Shown here: one piece after another, positions 54,778-63,627 of the stretch
Position numbering within the stretch: the stretch's first letter is position 1
Layout of the letters: each line of letters opens with the position of its first letter
NCBI GenBank assembly: GCA_028279765.1
Contig: JANQND010000019.1
Span: forward strand, 25,034 to 89,033
Origin: Candidatus Nanoarchaeia archaeon
GTDB lineage: Archaea > Nanobdellota > Nanobdellia > Woesearchaeales > WJIZ01
Direction: 5' to 3'
DNA length: 64,000 nt
Made by a program: the position numbers and the translations under genes
The notes under the pieces: generated by a model
The model's input: the letters and a program-made list of their open reading frames with translations, nothing else
Told to the model about the DNA's origin: nothing
The model's database searches: none

Positions 54778-55397
54778 AAAGAGGGATAGTGTTGCTGCTG
54801 TGTTTGTTTCTTGTGGGATGTGCAGGCAGTGAAGTCGTTGTTGAAAAAAATGAAGATATAGTCGAAGAAAAAATATCAGGTGATAATCATATGGCAGGTA
54901 CTATTGTTGTTTTTGAAACCAGTAAAGGAAATTTTGAAGTTGAGCTTAATGAAAAAGACGCTCCTCTCTCTTCAGAGAATTTTTTGAGTTATGTTACTGA
55001 AGGGTTTTATGATGGGCTTATCTTTCATCGTGTTATGGATGGATTCATGATTCAGGGGGGAGGATTTGATGCCGATATGAACCAAAAACCAACGAAAGAT
55101 CCTATCAAGAATGAAGCGGCAAATGGCCTGAAGAATGATAAGTATACCCTTGCTATGGCAAGAACGCAGGTCATTGATAGTGCAACCTCACAGTTCTTTA
55201 TTAATGTCGTTGATAATACCTTTCTGAACTATAGAGATTCAAGTCCTCAAGGGTTTGGCTATGCGGTGTTTGGAAAAGTGGTTTCAGGGACTGAAGTAAT
55301 TGATGAGATCAAGGGTGTTGCTGTCGGCAATAAAGCAGGACATCAGAATGTTCCGCTTGAGCCGGTGACGATTACCAAAGCATATGTGAAGACATGA
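54774..55397 (+). CDS. Cyclophilin-type peptidyl-prolyl isomerase, putative lipoprotein
   Basis: About 207 residues from ATG 54774, whose overlap with the gatC stop (ATGA) favours it over an upstream start. A signal peptide ends in lipobox-like LVGC (residues 12-16), then a charged linker, then a cyclophilin domain (about 42-207; FETSKGNFEVELNEKDAP, GLIFHRVMDGFMIQGG with the catalytic Arg, TSQFFINVVDN and FGKVVSGTEVIDEI). It should assist folding outside the membrane. Its place between gatC and gatA, with ATGA overlaps on both sides, is unexpected. Confidence 0.9.
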   Translation: MKRGIVLLLCLFLVGCAGSEVVVEKNEDIVEEKISGDNHMAGTIVVFETSKGNFEVELNEKDAPLSSENFLSYVTEGFYDGLIFHRVMDGFMIQGGGFDADMNQKPTKDPIKNEAANGLKNDKYTLAMARTQVIDSATSQFFINVVDNTFLNYRDSSPQGFGYAVFGKVVSGTEVIDEIKGVAVGNKAGHQNVPLEPVTITKAYVKT

Positions 55398-56719
55398 GTA
55401 ATGAACAGATAGTGTCGGAAGTTGAATCTCTTAATAAAGAATATAGGTATCTGAATGAGGTTTCAATCCAGGAAAGCTCTGCAAAGGGGAAACTTTCTGG
55501 AGTTTGTGTTTCTGTAAAAGACTGCATTGTCGTTAAAGATATGCAGTCTCGAGCAGGATCACGAGTTCTTACGGGCTATAGCCCTGTTTTTGATGCGACG
55601 GTTATTCAAAAAGTGAGAGAGCAGGGCGGAACCATTATTGGGAAGACTTCTCAGGATGAGTTTGGTTTTGGAAGCTTCAATACGAATGTTGGATTAGGTT
55701 TGAATATCCCTCTGAACCCGTTTGACAAAACGAGGTGCTGCGGCGGAAGCTCCGGTGGTGCTGCCGGACTTACTCAGAAAGCAGGTTTTCACCACATTGC
55801 ACTCTCAGAGAGTACGGGAGGTAGTATCGTATGCCCTGCTGCATTTTGCGGTGTCTATGGGCTGTGTCCTACCTACGGACTGGTTTCCCGATATGGGTTG
55901 ATGGATTATGCCAATAGCCTGGATAAGATTGGTCCTATGGCAAAGAAAGTTGAGGATGTTGCGCTTATGCTTGAGGTGATTGCTGGGTACGATGAAAAAG
56001 ATTCAACTTCTGTGAAACATGAAAAAGAAGAGTATAGTTCTTTTGTTGGAAAGGATATTTCCGGCATGAAAATTGGCGTAATCAAGGAATCACTTGGAGA
56101 GGGAGTTGATCCACAGATTGCTTCTACAATTCAAGAAAAGATTGCAGTTCTTGAATCAAAGGGCGCAACTGTTGAGGAAGTATCTCTTCCGCTTAATAAT
56201 TCCTATAGCCTTGCTGCGTATTATTTGATCGCAATGTGCGAGACATCCACCAATCTCTCGAAGTATTGCGGCATGCGATACGGAAAGCATGAATCACTGG
56301 AGGGAAGCTTTAATGAGTATTTCTCAGGTGTTCGCTCAGAGCATTTTTCTGCTGAGGCAAAACGAAGAATTATCATTGGGACCTTTGCACGCATGTCAGG
56401 GTTTCGTGATGCTTACTACATCAAGGCATTGAAGGTGCGGACTAAACTGATTGAAGAATATAAGAAGACGTTTGAGAGCTATGATGTTCTTATTTCTCCT
56501 ACGATGCCGGTTATTGCTCCAACATTTTCAGAGATTGGGCAAATGAGCCCGCTGGATCATTATCGAATGGATATTTTGACTGTTGGGCCAAATCTTGCAG
56601 GACTTCCTCACATGAATATTCCTGCCGGGTTTTCAAAGGATATGCCGGTTGGGTTGATGGTGATCGGTAATCATTTTGATGAAGGAAAATTATTGCAGAT
56701 TGGAAAGGTGCTCGAATGA
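55394..56719 (+). CDS. gatA: Asp/Glu-tRNA amidotransferase subunit A
   Basis: An amidase of 441 residues supplying ammonia from Gln or Asn. Ser-cisSer-Lys triad: Lys in CVSVKDCIVV, Ser in CCGGSSGGAAG and the nucleophile Ser in SESTGGSIVCPA. Length is somewhat short of the bacterial norm of about 485. The region before the amidase core, usually longer, is trimmed. Overlaps the cyclophilin gene and gatB by 4 bases each. Confidence 0.95.
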   Translation: MSNEQIVSEVESLNKEYRYLNEVSIQESSAKGKLSGVCVSVKDCIVVKDMQSRAGSRVLTGYSPVFDATVIQKVREQGGTIIGKTSQDEFGFGSFNTNVGLGLNIPLNPFDKTRCCGGSSGGAAGLTQKAGFHHIALSESTGGSIVCPAAFCGVYGLCPTYGLVSRYGLMDYANSLDKIGPMAKKVEDVALMLEVIAGYDEKDSTSVKHEKEEYSSFVGKDISGMKIGVIKESLGEGVDPQIASTIQEKIAVLESKGATVEEVSLPLNNSYSLAAYYLIAMCETSTNLSKYCGMRYGKHESLEGSFNEYFSGVRSEHFSAEAKRRIIIGTFARMSGFRDAYYIKALKVRTKLIEEYKKTFESYDVLISPTMPVIAPTFSEIGQMSPLDHYRMDILTVGPNLAGLPHMNIPAGFSKDMPVGLMVIGNHFDEGKLLQIGKVLE

Positions 56720-58134
56720 AGTTTAGCGGTGATGTAGTAGTCGGACTTGAAATTCACGTAGAGCTCAATAGTGAAACAAAGCTGTTTTGCTCTTGTCCGC
56801 GAAAAGAAAAAGAGAATGAGTTGCCTAACTCACGATGCTGCCCTACTTGTCTTGGAATGCCGGGGAGCAAACCGGTTCTGAATAAGGCAGTGATTGATTT
56901 TGCATTAAAATTATGCCTTGCCATGAAATGCAAAATTGCACCTGAACTAATCTTCTCTCGTAAATCCTATTTCTATCCAGACCTTGCCAAGAATTATCAG
57001 GTAACACAGTATGAATTGCCTCTAGGATCTGAAGGTGAGGTTGCATTGAGTTCAGGAAAAAAAGTAGGACTTACCCGTATACATTTAGAGGAAGACCCTG
57101 CTTCTCTAGTACATAATGGCGGGGTACAACAGTCGGCTTCGGTGTTAGTAGATTATAACCGCTCTGGAAACCCCCTTGCAGAAATTGTTACCAAGCCTGA
57201 GATGAATTCTGCGGATGAGGCCAGGGATTTTATGAAACAGCTGATTACTATTCTTGGCTACTTAGAAGTCTTTGATGTCAACAACGGCATCATTAAAGCT
57301 GATGCCAATGTCTCGGTGAAAGAGTCCGGGTATTCGCGTGTTGAAGTGAAAAATATTACTGGGTTTAAGGAGATTGAGCGCGCACTTAATTATGAGATTG
57401 CTCGTCAGAAGCGGGATGTTTCTGAGGGGAAAACTATTGCTGTGGAGACTCGCGGATGGGATGCTGACAAAGGACTTACGTATTCACTGCGCTCTAAAGA
57501 GAGCGAAGAGGATTATGGATATATTATTGATCCTGACTTGATTGTTACTGAGATTACACCGGATTGGATTGATCGAATTAATGCTGAGATGCCTGAGCTT
57601 GCTACTGAAAAATTAAAGAAGTTTTTAGATGATCATGGCATTGAAGAGACTACCGCGCAGGTGCTTTCTAAGGATAAGAAGCTGGCAGAAATGTATGAGG
57701 CGGTAAGCAGCAAGGTGGATTCATCGCTTGCGTCGAAATGGATTCGAAGAGAATTACCGCGTGTACTTAATTATCAGAAAAAAACTCTTGAGGAAAGTGG
57801 AATTACTTCTGAACATATGATTTCGCTACTCACTCTTATATCTGGGGAAAAGATTACTGAGAAGATTGGGCAGCAATTAATTAATAAGCTAGGAGAGGGA
57901 CCGTATGATGTCCTTGATTATGTGAAAAAAGAGGGATTGAGTGTAGTTGCTGGTGAATCTGAGCTTGAGATTTTGTGCGGTGAGGCGATTCAAGAGGCAC
58001 CGCAGGCCATTGAAGAGTATAAAAGCGGTAAAGAAAAAGCGCTTAATTATGTTGTGGGTATTGTAATGCGCAAGACGAAGGGCCAGGCAAAGCCTGATGT
58101 AGTGATGAAAGTTCTCAAGAAATTAATTGATTAA
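56716..58134 (+). CDS. gatB: Asp/Glu-tRNA amidotransferase subunit B
   Basis: A protein of 472 residues that activates Asp- or Glu-tRNA with ATP and amidates it. Motifs: GLEIHVELNSETKLFCSCP and RCCPTCLGMPGSKPVLNK near the N-terminus (zinc Cys), TRIHLEEDPASL, DYNRSGNPLAEIVTKPE, and the helical tail domain YqeY-like at the end. Its last bases overlap the convergent mre11 gene by 4 bases. Confidence 0.95.
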   Translation: MKFSGDVVVGLEIHVELNSETKLFCSCPRKEKENELPNSRCCPTCLGMPGSKPVLNKAVIDFALKLCLAMKCKIAPELIFSRKSYFYPDLAKNYQVTQYELPLGSEGEVALSSGKKVGLTRIHLEEDPASLVHNGGVQQSASVLVDYNRSGNPLAEIVTKPEMNSADEARDFMKQLITILGYLEVFDVNNGIIKADANVSVKESGYSRVEVKNITGFKEIERALNYEIARQKRDVSEGKTIAVETRGWDADKGLTYSLRSKESEEDYGYIIDPDLIVTEITPDWIDRINAEMPELATEKLKKFLDDHGIEETTAQVLSKDKKLAEMYEAVSSKVDSSLASKWIRRELPRVLNYQKKTLEESGITSEHMISLLTLISGEKITEKIGQQLINKLGEGPYDVLDYVKKEGLSVVAGESELEILCGEAIQEAPQAIEEYKSGKEKALNYVVGIVMRKTKGQAKPDVVMKVLKKLID

Positions 58135-59330
58135 TGTAGTATTTTTTCTACTTCTTCTTTAAGCCGTTTTTCAAAATTGTATACGGTTTCTCCTTCTTCT
58201 TTGTTATTATCGAGCGTTTCTAAGAGCTTCTTTGAGAGCGCTATAGGGTCAAGATGATCTACATCATCTTTTGAGATGTGCTCGTTTATGAGGCTCTCTT
58301 CCAGCTGGTCCTTATGGGCAACTTCTATCTTGATTTCTTCAAAGTCCTTTGTCGTAAGTGCCGAAGAGTTTTTCAATATTGCATATGCTCCTTTTTCCTT
58401 GATGCTATCAAATATCTCCTTGAAATTGATGTCGGAGGGCTTTCCTGATTCAAGAGTCCCTGAGAGCCTAAGAGTAATAATCTTATCTTTGAGTTCTGCT
58501 TTTTCGATAAGTGTTTTGAGTTCTGCCTGGATCTGCTCGGGCACCTTTTTGTTGCAATCTAATTTCCATGATTCCACATCATGAAGCTTGATGGGGATTC
58601 TGGTTGATTGCTGATCTTCAACAATGAAAAAACCACCATGCTTTAGCTCCTCAAGTTCTGAAAAACTGTTTGGAAACAATGGGCCGGTGTAGGCGATGAT
58701 TCCTTTTTCGCCCATTTTTTCTGAGAGAACAAAATGAGGGTGTCCTCCTGCATAATAATCAAAGCTTTTCGGGAGAGTGGATACTGCGTAGGAATCTACT
58801 TTTTCGTAGCTTTTTGGCTTGAGTTCAGTGAGCAGGGCATGGAAAAGGAATATCTTGTGTCCTGACTCTGATTCCAGGGAGTTTCTATCAAGCTGTTCAA
58901 AATACTTTTCTTCTAGTGCCCCCATTTTTCCGAGGATACCTGTTAATTTTGCTCCGGTTTTCGGATCGGTTGTGAATTGTAGCTTGAGTTTGCCGTCTAT
59001 TATTTCTCCTTTGCATACATTCGTTGCAAGACCTGCATTTTCCAAAACATCAAGCATGGTTTTCCCAGAAGGAGAGTAATCGTGCGATCCTGCAATAAAA
59101 TATACGGGGATATTATTATCCTTGAGCTGCTTGAGTTTTGTTACGGTTCGTTTAAGCTGATCAACGGGCGGAAAAGAAGTATTAAAGAGATCTCCTGCGA
59201 TAATGACAAAATCTACTTTTTCTTCTATAGTTTTGTCTATTGCTTTTTCGAATGCGGTTATGGCAAGATCTTTTAACAATGGGTCTCTCCAGGATCCGAT
59301 ATGACAGTCTGCAATGTGAGCAAATTTCAT
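58131..59330 (-). CDS. Mre11/SbcD-type DNA double-strand-break nuclease
   Basis: A protein of 399 residues with the five phosphoesterase motifs: HIADCHIGSW, IAGDLFNTSFPP, AGSHDYSPSG, LFHALLTELKP and GGHPHFVLSEK. Mre11 works with Rad50 as nuclease for end resection. The C-terminal 150 residues include a capping domain and a helical end that binds Rad50. No rad50 gene is next to it within the window, so the partner must be elsewhere. Confidence 0.93.
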   Translation of the reverse strand: MKFAHIADCHIGSWRDPLLKDLAITAFEKAIDKTIEEKVDFVIIAGDLFNTSFPPVDQLKRTVTKLKQLKDNNIPVYFIAGSHDYSPSGKTMLDVLENAGLATNVCKGEIIDGKLKLQFTTDPKTGAKLTGILGKMGALEEKYFEQLDRNSLESESGHKIFLFHALLTELKPKSYEKVDSYAVSTLPKSFDYYAGGHPHFVLSEKMGEKGIIAYTGPLFPNSFSELEELKHGGFFIVEDQQSTRIPIKLHDVESWKLDCNKKVPEQIQAELKTLIEKAELKDKIITLRLSGTLESGKPSDINFKEIFDSIKEKGAYAILKNSSALTTKDFEEIKIEVAHKDQLEESLINEHISKDDVDHLDPIALSKKLLETLDNNKEEGETVYNFEKRLKEEVEKILH

Positions 59331-59362
59331 AGTCTGTGAGAATAGAGCAAACTATAAAAGGA

Positions 59363-59884
59363 TTATGCAACTTTTCTCTCTACGGGCTTAAAGGGATAAT
59401 TCTGCTTTACCGCTTGGTCAAATTCCAAGATACGTTCGATATGATAGTTTTTGTCCGGCTTTAATTCAATTACTCTTTGAGAGATTTCTGGAAAATCCAT
59501 GCGTTCAAGAACTTCTTCTAGAGGACCTAGATCAGCATCTTTATTCTGGAGAATAAAGCAAATATGACCCAGACTGATATCACAATGATGATTATAGTTA
59601 TTCCTTATGTTTTCTTCATTATGTCCAAAGCTGAAATTATATGGACGTACCAGCTCGATAATTCTTTCCTGAATTACGTATGGACTCCATAATTCTAAGT
59701 TATCCTGTGTTTTCTGTTCATCGAAAAATTTTTTCTCTTTTTCGTAGAAATCTTGCAAGGAGTACCAGTTTTTTTTGATTCTATTGAAGTAGTTAGTAAA
59801 TGGCATAGTGCCTATTCGTACACCAACTAAAGAGAGAATAGCATTAAAATAGACATCTGTTGGCCTCTCTACTACTTCAGGCAT
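59363..59884 (-). CDS. Hypothetical protein between herA and mre11
   Basis: A soluble protein of 173 residues of unknown family, starting MPEVVERPTDVYFNAIL. Charged and aromatic-rich, with a segment YNHHCDISLGHICFI that contains His/Cys. A very strong ribosome-binding site GGGGGGTGAT sits before the ATG, on its own promoter. It may belong to the DNA-repair context of its neighbours, but nothing in the sequence shows it. Confidence 0.55.
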   Translation of the reverse strand: MPEVVERPTDVYFNAILSLVGVRIGTMPFTNYFNRIKKNWYSLQDFYEKEKKFFDEQKTQDNLELWSPYVIQERIIELVRPYNFSFGHNEENIRNNYNHHCDISLGHICFILQNKDADLGPLEEVLERMDFPEISQRVIELKPDKNYHIERILEFDQAVKQNYPFKPVERKVA

Positions 59885-59981
59885 TCTATCACCCCCCCTT
59901 GATTAGTACCTAGATATTATTAGCTCTGAGTTGTTTTCATCAAATTACTCATATAAACCTATGGCATATAGACTATATAGA

Positions 59982-61523
59982 TTAGCTCATCTGTATGCCT
60001 GAGAACGAATTTTTTGCTTTCGGTTTGCTATCTTTTGTTTGCTTAACCACTTCTTCGAAGAGGGGAATTTTAATTGGTGTTGCAAACTTTGAGAAGTTGC
60101 TTGTAATGATGGCCTCACCAATATCTAATGATGCAATATTTCGATTATCATCGGAGAGATCCTGGCTTGCAGAATCAATGATTGCCTGGCGCTCCGGTGC
60201 CATTTCAATTCCGAGAATGATCTTGGTGTTCATATTTGCCAGAATTTCCCGGGGAATCAGCGATGGAAGCTGAGTGATTGCCGTGAGCCCTACCTTAAAC
60301 TTTCTTCCTTCCCGGGCAATAGTTGAAAAAATATTCGGGCCTTTTTCGAGTACTTCCTTTCCCAGTACCCTTGGCGCTTCTTCAAGAACGATATTGATGA
60401 CCGGCTTTTCTTTGAGTTCTCCGGTGAGCTTATAGTGCTTGTATTTTTTCAGAAGTTCAGAAGAGATAAGGCTTCCTATCAGAATTTCTACGTCTCCTGC
60501 GAAATGAGAGGTATCAATAATGACGGTTTTTGATTTTTCCAAGTCCGTACAGATGTCATTTATCGTGGTATCTCCTCCCTTCAGGCAAAAGATTCCCTTA
60601 CAATCCAATTTCTCTCCGTCCCAATCCAGATCAAGAATAGAGAGCAGCTTTCTTTTGATGACTGCAAGTGTTCCGTCCTGAAAGAATCTTGTCGACTGGT
60701 CAAGATCCTTGTCCATAACGACTGCTTCAACCCATTTTTTTCCGAATTTTTTGTAGAACATGCTCAGAGCCTGACGCTGCGGCGGACTCCAGTTTGCTGC
60801 ACCGTCAAAATGATACGGTTTGATATTCTGGATGTTGATCTTGAGGGTTTTTTCTCCCGGAGGAGGATTGTTTGGAGTGTAATAGGAGACCTTATCTTTT
60901 TGTGGGTGGTCTTTGAGACCTGTCTTTGTTCTTCCATAGTATTCATCATGCGGATCGAGAACCAGAATGCCGCAGTACTCCTTGTCAACGCAGTCCCATA
61001 GTATGCAGGAAGTGAGGTTAGATTTTCCTTTTCCTGTTGTTGCCGGAATAAGAATATGATGAGAAAATACATCCACTCCGTTGAGTGCGATGTCCACATT
61101 GACTGCTTTCGATCCGGATCGAAGCTTTCCCAGAGAGAGAGGATTTTTTGGTGTAGTAATGAAAGAGAGATCCTCTTTTGTTATATCCCGAATAGGTGAG
61201 AGGAATGAGGGAAGCTGTTTACAGAGTTGAGCAGAGTCTTGATCTGTTACAATAAGGCTTTTAAGGATTGCAAGATTGTATGCCCGAAGATTCTCATCAA
61301 AAAACTCAATAGGTGAGCCCTGCTCAAGGTTCATTCCTGACACCAGCTCCAGGTTTTGCTGGGATATCTGGCTTGCATACAAGAGGTCTGTCACTTGCAG
61401 GAGTACATTGCTATCAGCAGTTTTTCCGATCAATAACTCTCCTATCTGCAGGCTCTGCTCTGATTTTTGCCTGGCAATGACTTTATTAAAATCTCCAGAA
61501 ATTATTAATCCTTTTACGCCCAT
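59982..61523 (-). CDS. herA: HerA-type bipolar DNA helicase/translocase
   Basis: About 513 residues from ATG 61523 ([20 protein letters not shown]). An N-terminal beta barrel (HAS domain, about 1-110) precedes a RecA-type core with Walker [12 protein letters not shown] (about 154-165), Walker [13 protein letters not shown] and sensor residues. HerA pumps DNA in end resection with the nuclease NurA and Mre11-Rad50. Here the usual NurA gene is absent, and a PIN/HTH pair overlaps upstream instead. A longer start would run deep into the PIN gene. Confidence 0.92.
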   Translation of the reverse strand: MGVKGLIISGDFNKVIARQKSEQSLQIGELLIGKTADSNVLLQVTDLLYASQISQQNLELVSGMNLEQGSPIEFFDENLRAYNLAILKSLIVTDQDSAQLCKQLPSFLSPIRDITKEDLSFITTPKNPLSLGKLRSGSKAVNVDIALNGVDVFSHHILIPATTGKGKSNLTSCILWDCVDKEYCGILVLDPHDEYYGRTKTGLKDHPQKDKVSYYTPNNPPPGEKTLKINIQNIKPYHFDGAANWSPPQRQALSMFYKKFGKKWVEAVVMDKDLDQSTRFFQDGTLAVIKRKLLSILDLDWDGEKLDCKGIFCLKGGDTTINDICTDLEKSKTVIIDTSHFAGDVEILIGSLISSELLKKYKHYKLTGELKEKPVINIVLEEAPRVLGKEVLEKGPNIFSTIAREGRKFKVGLTAITQLPSLIPREILANMNTKIILGIEMAPERQAIIDSASQDLSDDNRNIASLDIGEAIITSNFSKFATPIKIPLFEEVVKQTKDSKPKAKNSFSGIQMS

Positions 61524-62218
61524 TTTCGCACTTTCATTTCTTCGCGCTTGAGGGTTTCCAGATCTTTTGTGGAGATAGCGCAACCGCCTAATTTCATCCC
61601 CCACAAAAGTGCATCAAGGAGCATTTCCTTGGATCCGGGAATTTCCGGAAGGTAATCATCCAATAACCCCTTCTCAAACGCAACTGTTGCGAATTCAGCT
61701 GACCTAATAAATTTTATGCCTTGAGTTTTCTTTTGCAGCTCCTCTAAAGGCTTCTTATTGATGGTTACTTTGGTATGAAGTTTGTGGGAGAGCGTGTTTT
61801 TGAGCTTGCCGGGCTTTTCGATGATATATCTCGTGGTTCGCTCATCAATCATGACTGCGTCGGCTTTGTGCAGCAGAGCAGCAGATATTGCGGTCATCTC
61901 AGCAGGATGAACGAGCTGAAGACAGCGCTGTTTTGCGCTATAGCTGGAATTGGCCAGTTCCAGAAGGTATCGTGCATGGTCTTCAATGTCCTGCTCACTG
62001 ATTACCTCGATTACTCCTTTTTTGATTAATCTGAGAACCTGTAGGGCTTCCAGCTTGAAACGTTTTGACCCCAGTGGGTTGTCAATGAGTTCTTCTTTTA
62101 CTTTGTCAGTGATGACGAAATTGATATCGTAGTCCTTTTTTACCCTCTCAAATACCCAGAGAAGGCCATTGAGTGCAAAGGAGATGACCGGTCCGGAATC
62201 CAGAATAACTGTTTTCAT
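61514..62218 (-). CDS. PIN-domain nuclease-like protein upstream of herA
   Basis: A protein of 234 residues. PIN-domain signs: the first acidic site in [15 protein letters not shown] (Asp7), an acidic helix ([13 protein letters not shown]), [15 protein letters not shown] and [11 protein letters not shown]. The C-terminal part (about 150-234) is helical and unique. PIN proteins cut RNA (VapC) or act in DNA repair; overlap by 10 bases with herA and by 4 with the HTH gene upstream argues for a joint operon. Confidence 0.75.
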   Translation of the reverse strand: MKTVILDSGPVISFALNGLLWVFERVKKDYDINFVITDKVKEELIDNPLGSKRFKLEALQVLRLIKKGVIEVISEQDIEDHARYLLELANSSYSAKQRCLQLVHPAEMTAISAALLHKADAVMIDERTTRYIIEKPGKLKNTLSHKLHTKVTINKKPLEELQKKTQGIKFIRSAEFATVAFEKGLLDDYLPEIPGSKEMLLDALLWGMKLGGCAISTKDLETLKREEMKVRKWA

Positions 62219-62766
62219 GAGAAGAGTGACCTCGTATATTGCAGTCTTTGTCTTACACTCGTTATATCAGTATCTTTTTCGTAGACATTGGTTGCTCCTA
62301 AATAATCGGATAGCTCCCAGAGGGAGATGCCTAATAATTCAGCTGTTTTAGATGCAGAGACGCCATGCTCATAGATTGCGGTTGCCTTACGAATGGATGC
62401 CTGGTGAATCACTTCCTGAACATACATTTTGAATTGTTGGTCGAGTTTGGCGATATCAGAGAGAATCGCAGAAATTGCTTTACTGTAATTTTCTTTTTTT
62501 TCCTTTTCCAGGCAACTGATAGCGTTTTTGAGGTCATTCCTGATTGCTGAAAAATTTATCCTTCCTCTCATACGCTCGTTTATTTTTGAGAGTGCATAGG
62601 TGATAATAGCGATAGATAAAGAGTATTCATCCTGGAAGATAGAAGCGTTATGAATGGTGTGGTTGCTGATATTTCTTAATTCGTAGGGGTCAGGCTTTGG
62701 CTGTTTTATGATCTCTAAGGTTTTTCTTAGCACCGATAGAAGGTCTTTTCTTATTATTTCTTCCAT
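62215..62766 (-). CDS. Helical protein with C-terminal HTH, partner of the PIN gene
   Basis: A protein of 183 residues. The first 110 residues are helical and charged; the C-terminal part (IYEHGVSASKTAELLGISLW, then ELSDYLGATNV) is a helix-turn-helix of the kind found in UPF0175 antitoxins. The overlap by 4 bases with the PIN gene suggests a toxin-antitoxin-like pair or a herA-linked repair module. Assignment is inferred from context and a short motif. Confidence 0.6.
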   Translation of the reverse strand: MEEIIRKDLLSVLRKTLEIIKQPKPDPYELRNISNHTIHNASIFQDEYSLSIAIITYALSKINERMRGRINFSAIRNDLKNAISCLEKEKKENYSKAISAILSDIAKLDQQFKMYVQEVIHQASIRKATAIYEHGVSASKTAELLGISLWELSDYLGATNVYEKDTDITSVRQRLQYTRSLFS

Positions 62767-62833
62767 TACTGTTTTTTTGGTGAAGTGGTTTATAGATTTT
62801 GTGATTTGAATGGTTATAGGGAATAATCTCTAA

Positions 62834-62930
62834 TTCTTAGCGCTTAGTGAGAATAAAGTGTGCGGTTTGCTTTATGACGCTAAGAACCCAAAGAGAGATA
62901 TTTGTGCTGAGAGAATCATTACTCTCAAAT
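62834..62930. repeat. Inverted-repeat region upstream of the GTPase gene
   Basis: A perfect 9-bp inverted repeat TTCTTAGCG (62834-62842)/CGCTAAGAA (62878-62886) with an inner ATAAAG/CTTTAT pair, followed by a 6-bp hairpin TGAGAG/CTCTCA at about 62909-62928. Both lie upstream of a TATA-like TATTTAAATT (about 62939-62948), so they are more likely DNA sites or 3' ends than part of the GTPase leader. The rest of the 62767-62977 gap shows no gene. Confidence 0.55.
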
Positions 62931-62977
62931 AGAAAAGTATTTAAATTAAGTCCCTTGATTGTAGGACGTGGGATGTG

Positions 62978-63610
62978 ATGGTTAATATATTTGCTTTTTT
63001 CAACAAATTTCTAAAGAACCTCTTTAGGAAAAAAAGCCATGTAAAGCTGGGACTCTACGGTCCTCCGAATGGCGGTAAGACGACGCTAGCAAACAGGATC
63101 TGTCAGGACTGGCTTGGAGAGGATATGGGCTCGGTGAGCAATATTGCTCATGAAACCAGGGAAGTGCAGATCAAGGAGCAGATTAATATCAAGAATAAAG
63201 AGGGCAAGGAGCTCAGCTTTAACCTGGTGGATACTCCGGGAATTGCCACAAAAATTGATTATGAAGATTTTCTCAAGCAAGGCATGAAAGATAAGGAAGC
63301 CAAAATCCGGGCAAAAGAGGCCACAAAAGGAGTTATTGATTCTATCAAATGGCTTGATGAGATGGACACGGTCATCATTGTTCTGGATTCTACTATTGAT
63401 CCATATTCTCAGGTCAATATCACTATCATTGGGAACCTGGCTGCAAGAGAAATTCCTGTGCTTATAGTCGCTAATAAAGTGGACCTTAAAAAGTCAAATA
63501 TTAAGAAGATTGAGTCTGCCTTTCCTCAATATGAAGTTATTGGCATTTCAGGAAAGTATGGGACTAATATTGAAGAGTTTTATAATGCATTATTTAAGTA
63601 TGCATCATAA
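62978..63610 (+). CDS. Small Era/Ras-like GTPase
   Basis: A protein of about 210 residues starting at ATG 62978 (a GTG 3 bases earlier is possible). G1 GPPNGGKTT, G3 VDTPGIATK, G4 ANKVDLK and G5 ISGKYG are all present, so it should bind GTP. The first 20 residues (NIFAFFNKFLKNLFRKK) form a basic amphipathic helix that could touch membrane. Followed closely by a DUF2073-type gene, an arrangement known in Euryarchaeota. Cellular role unknown. Confidence 0.88.
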   Translation: MVNIFAFFNKFLKNLFRKKSHVKLGLYGPPNGGKTTLANRICQDWLGEDMGSVSNIAHETREVQIKEQINIKNKEGKELSFNLVDTPGIATKIDYEDFLKQGMKDKEAKIRAKEATKGVIDSIKWLDEMDTVIIVLDSTIDPYSQVNITIIGNLAAREIPVLIVANKVDLKKSNIKKIESAFPQYEVIGISGKYGTNIEEFYNALFKYAS

Positions 63611-63627
63611 AAAAAGAGGAGATAGAG

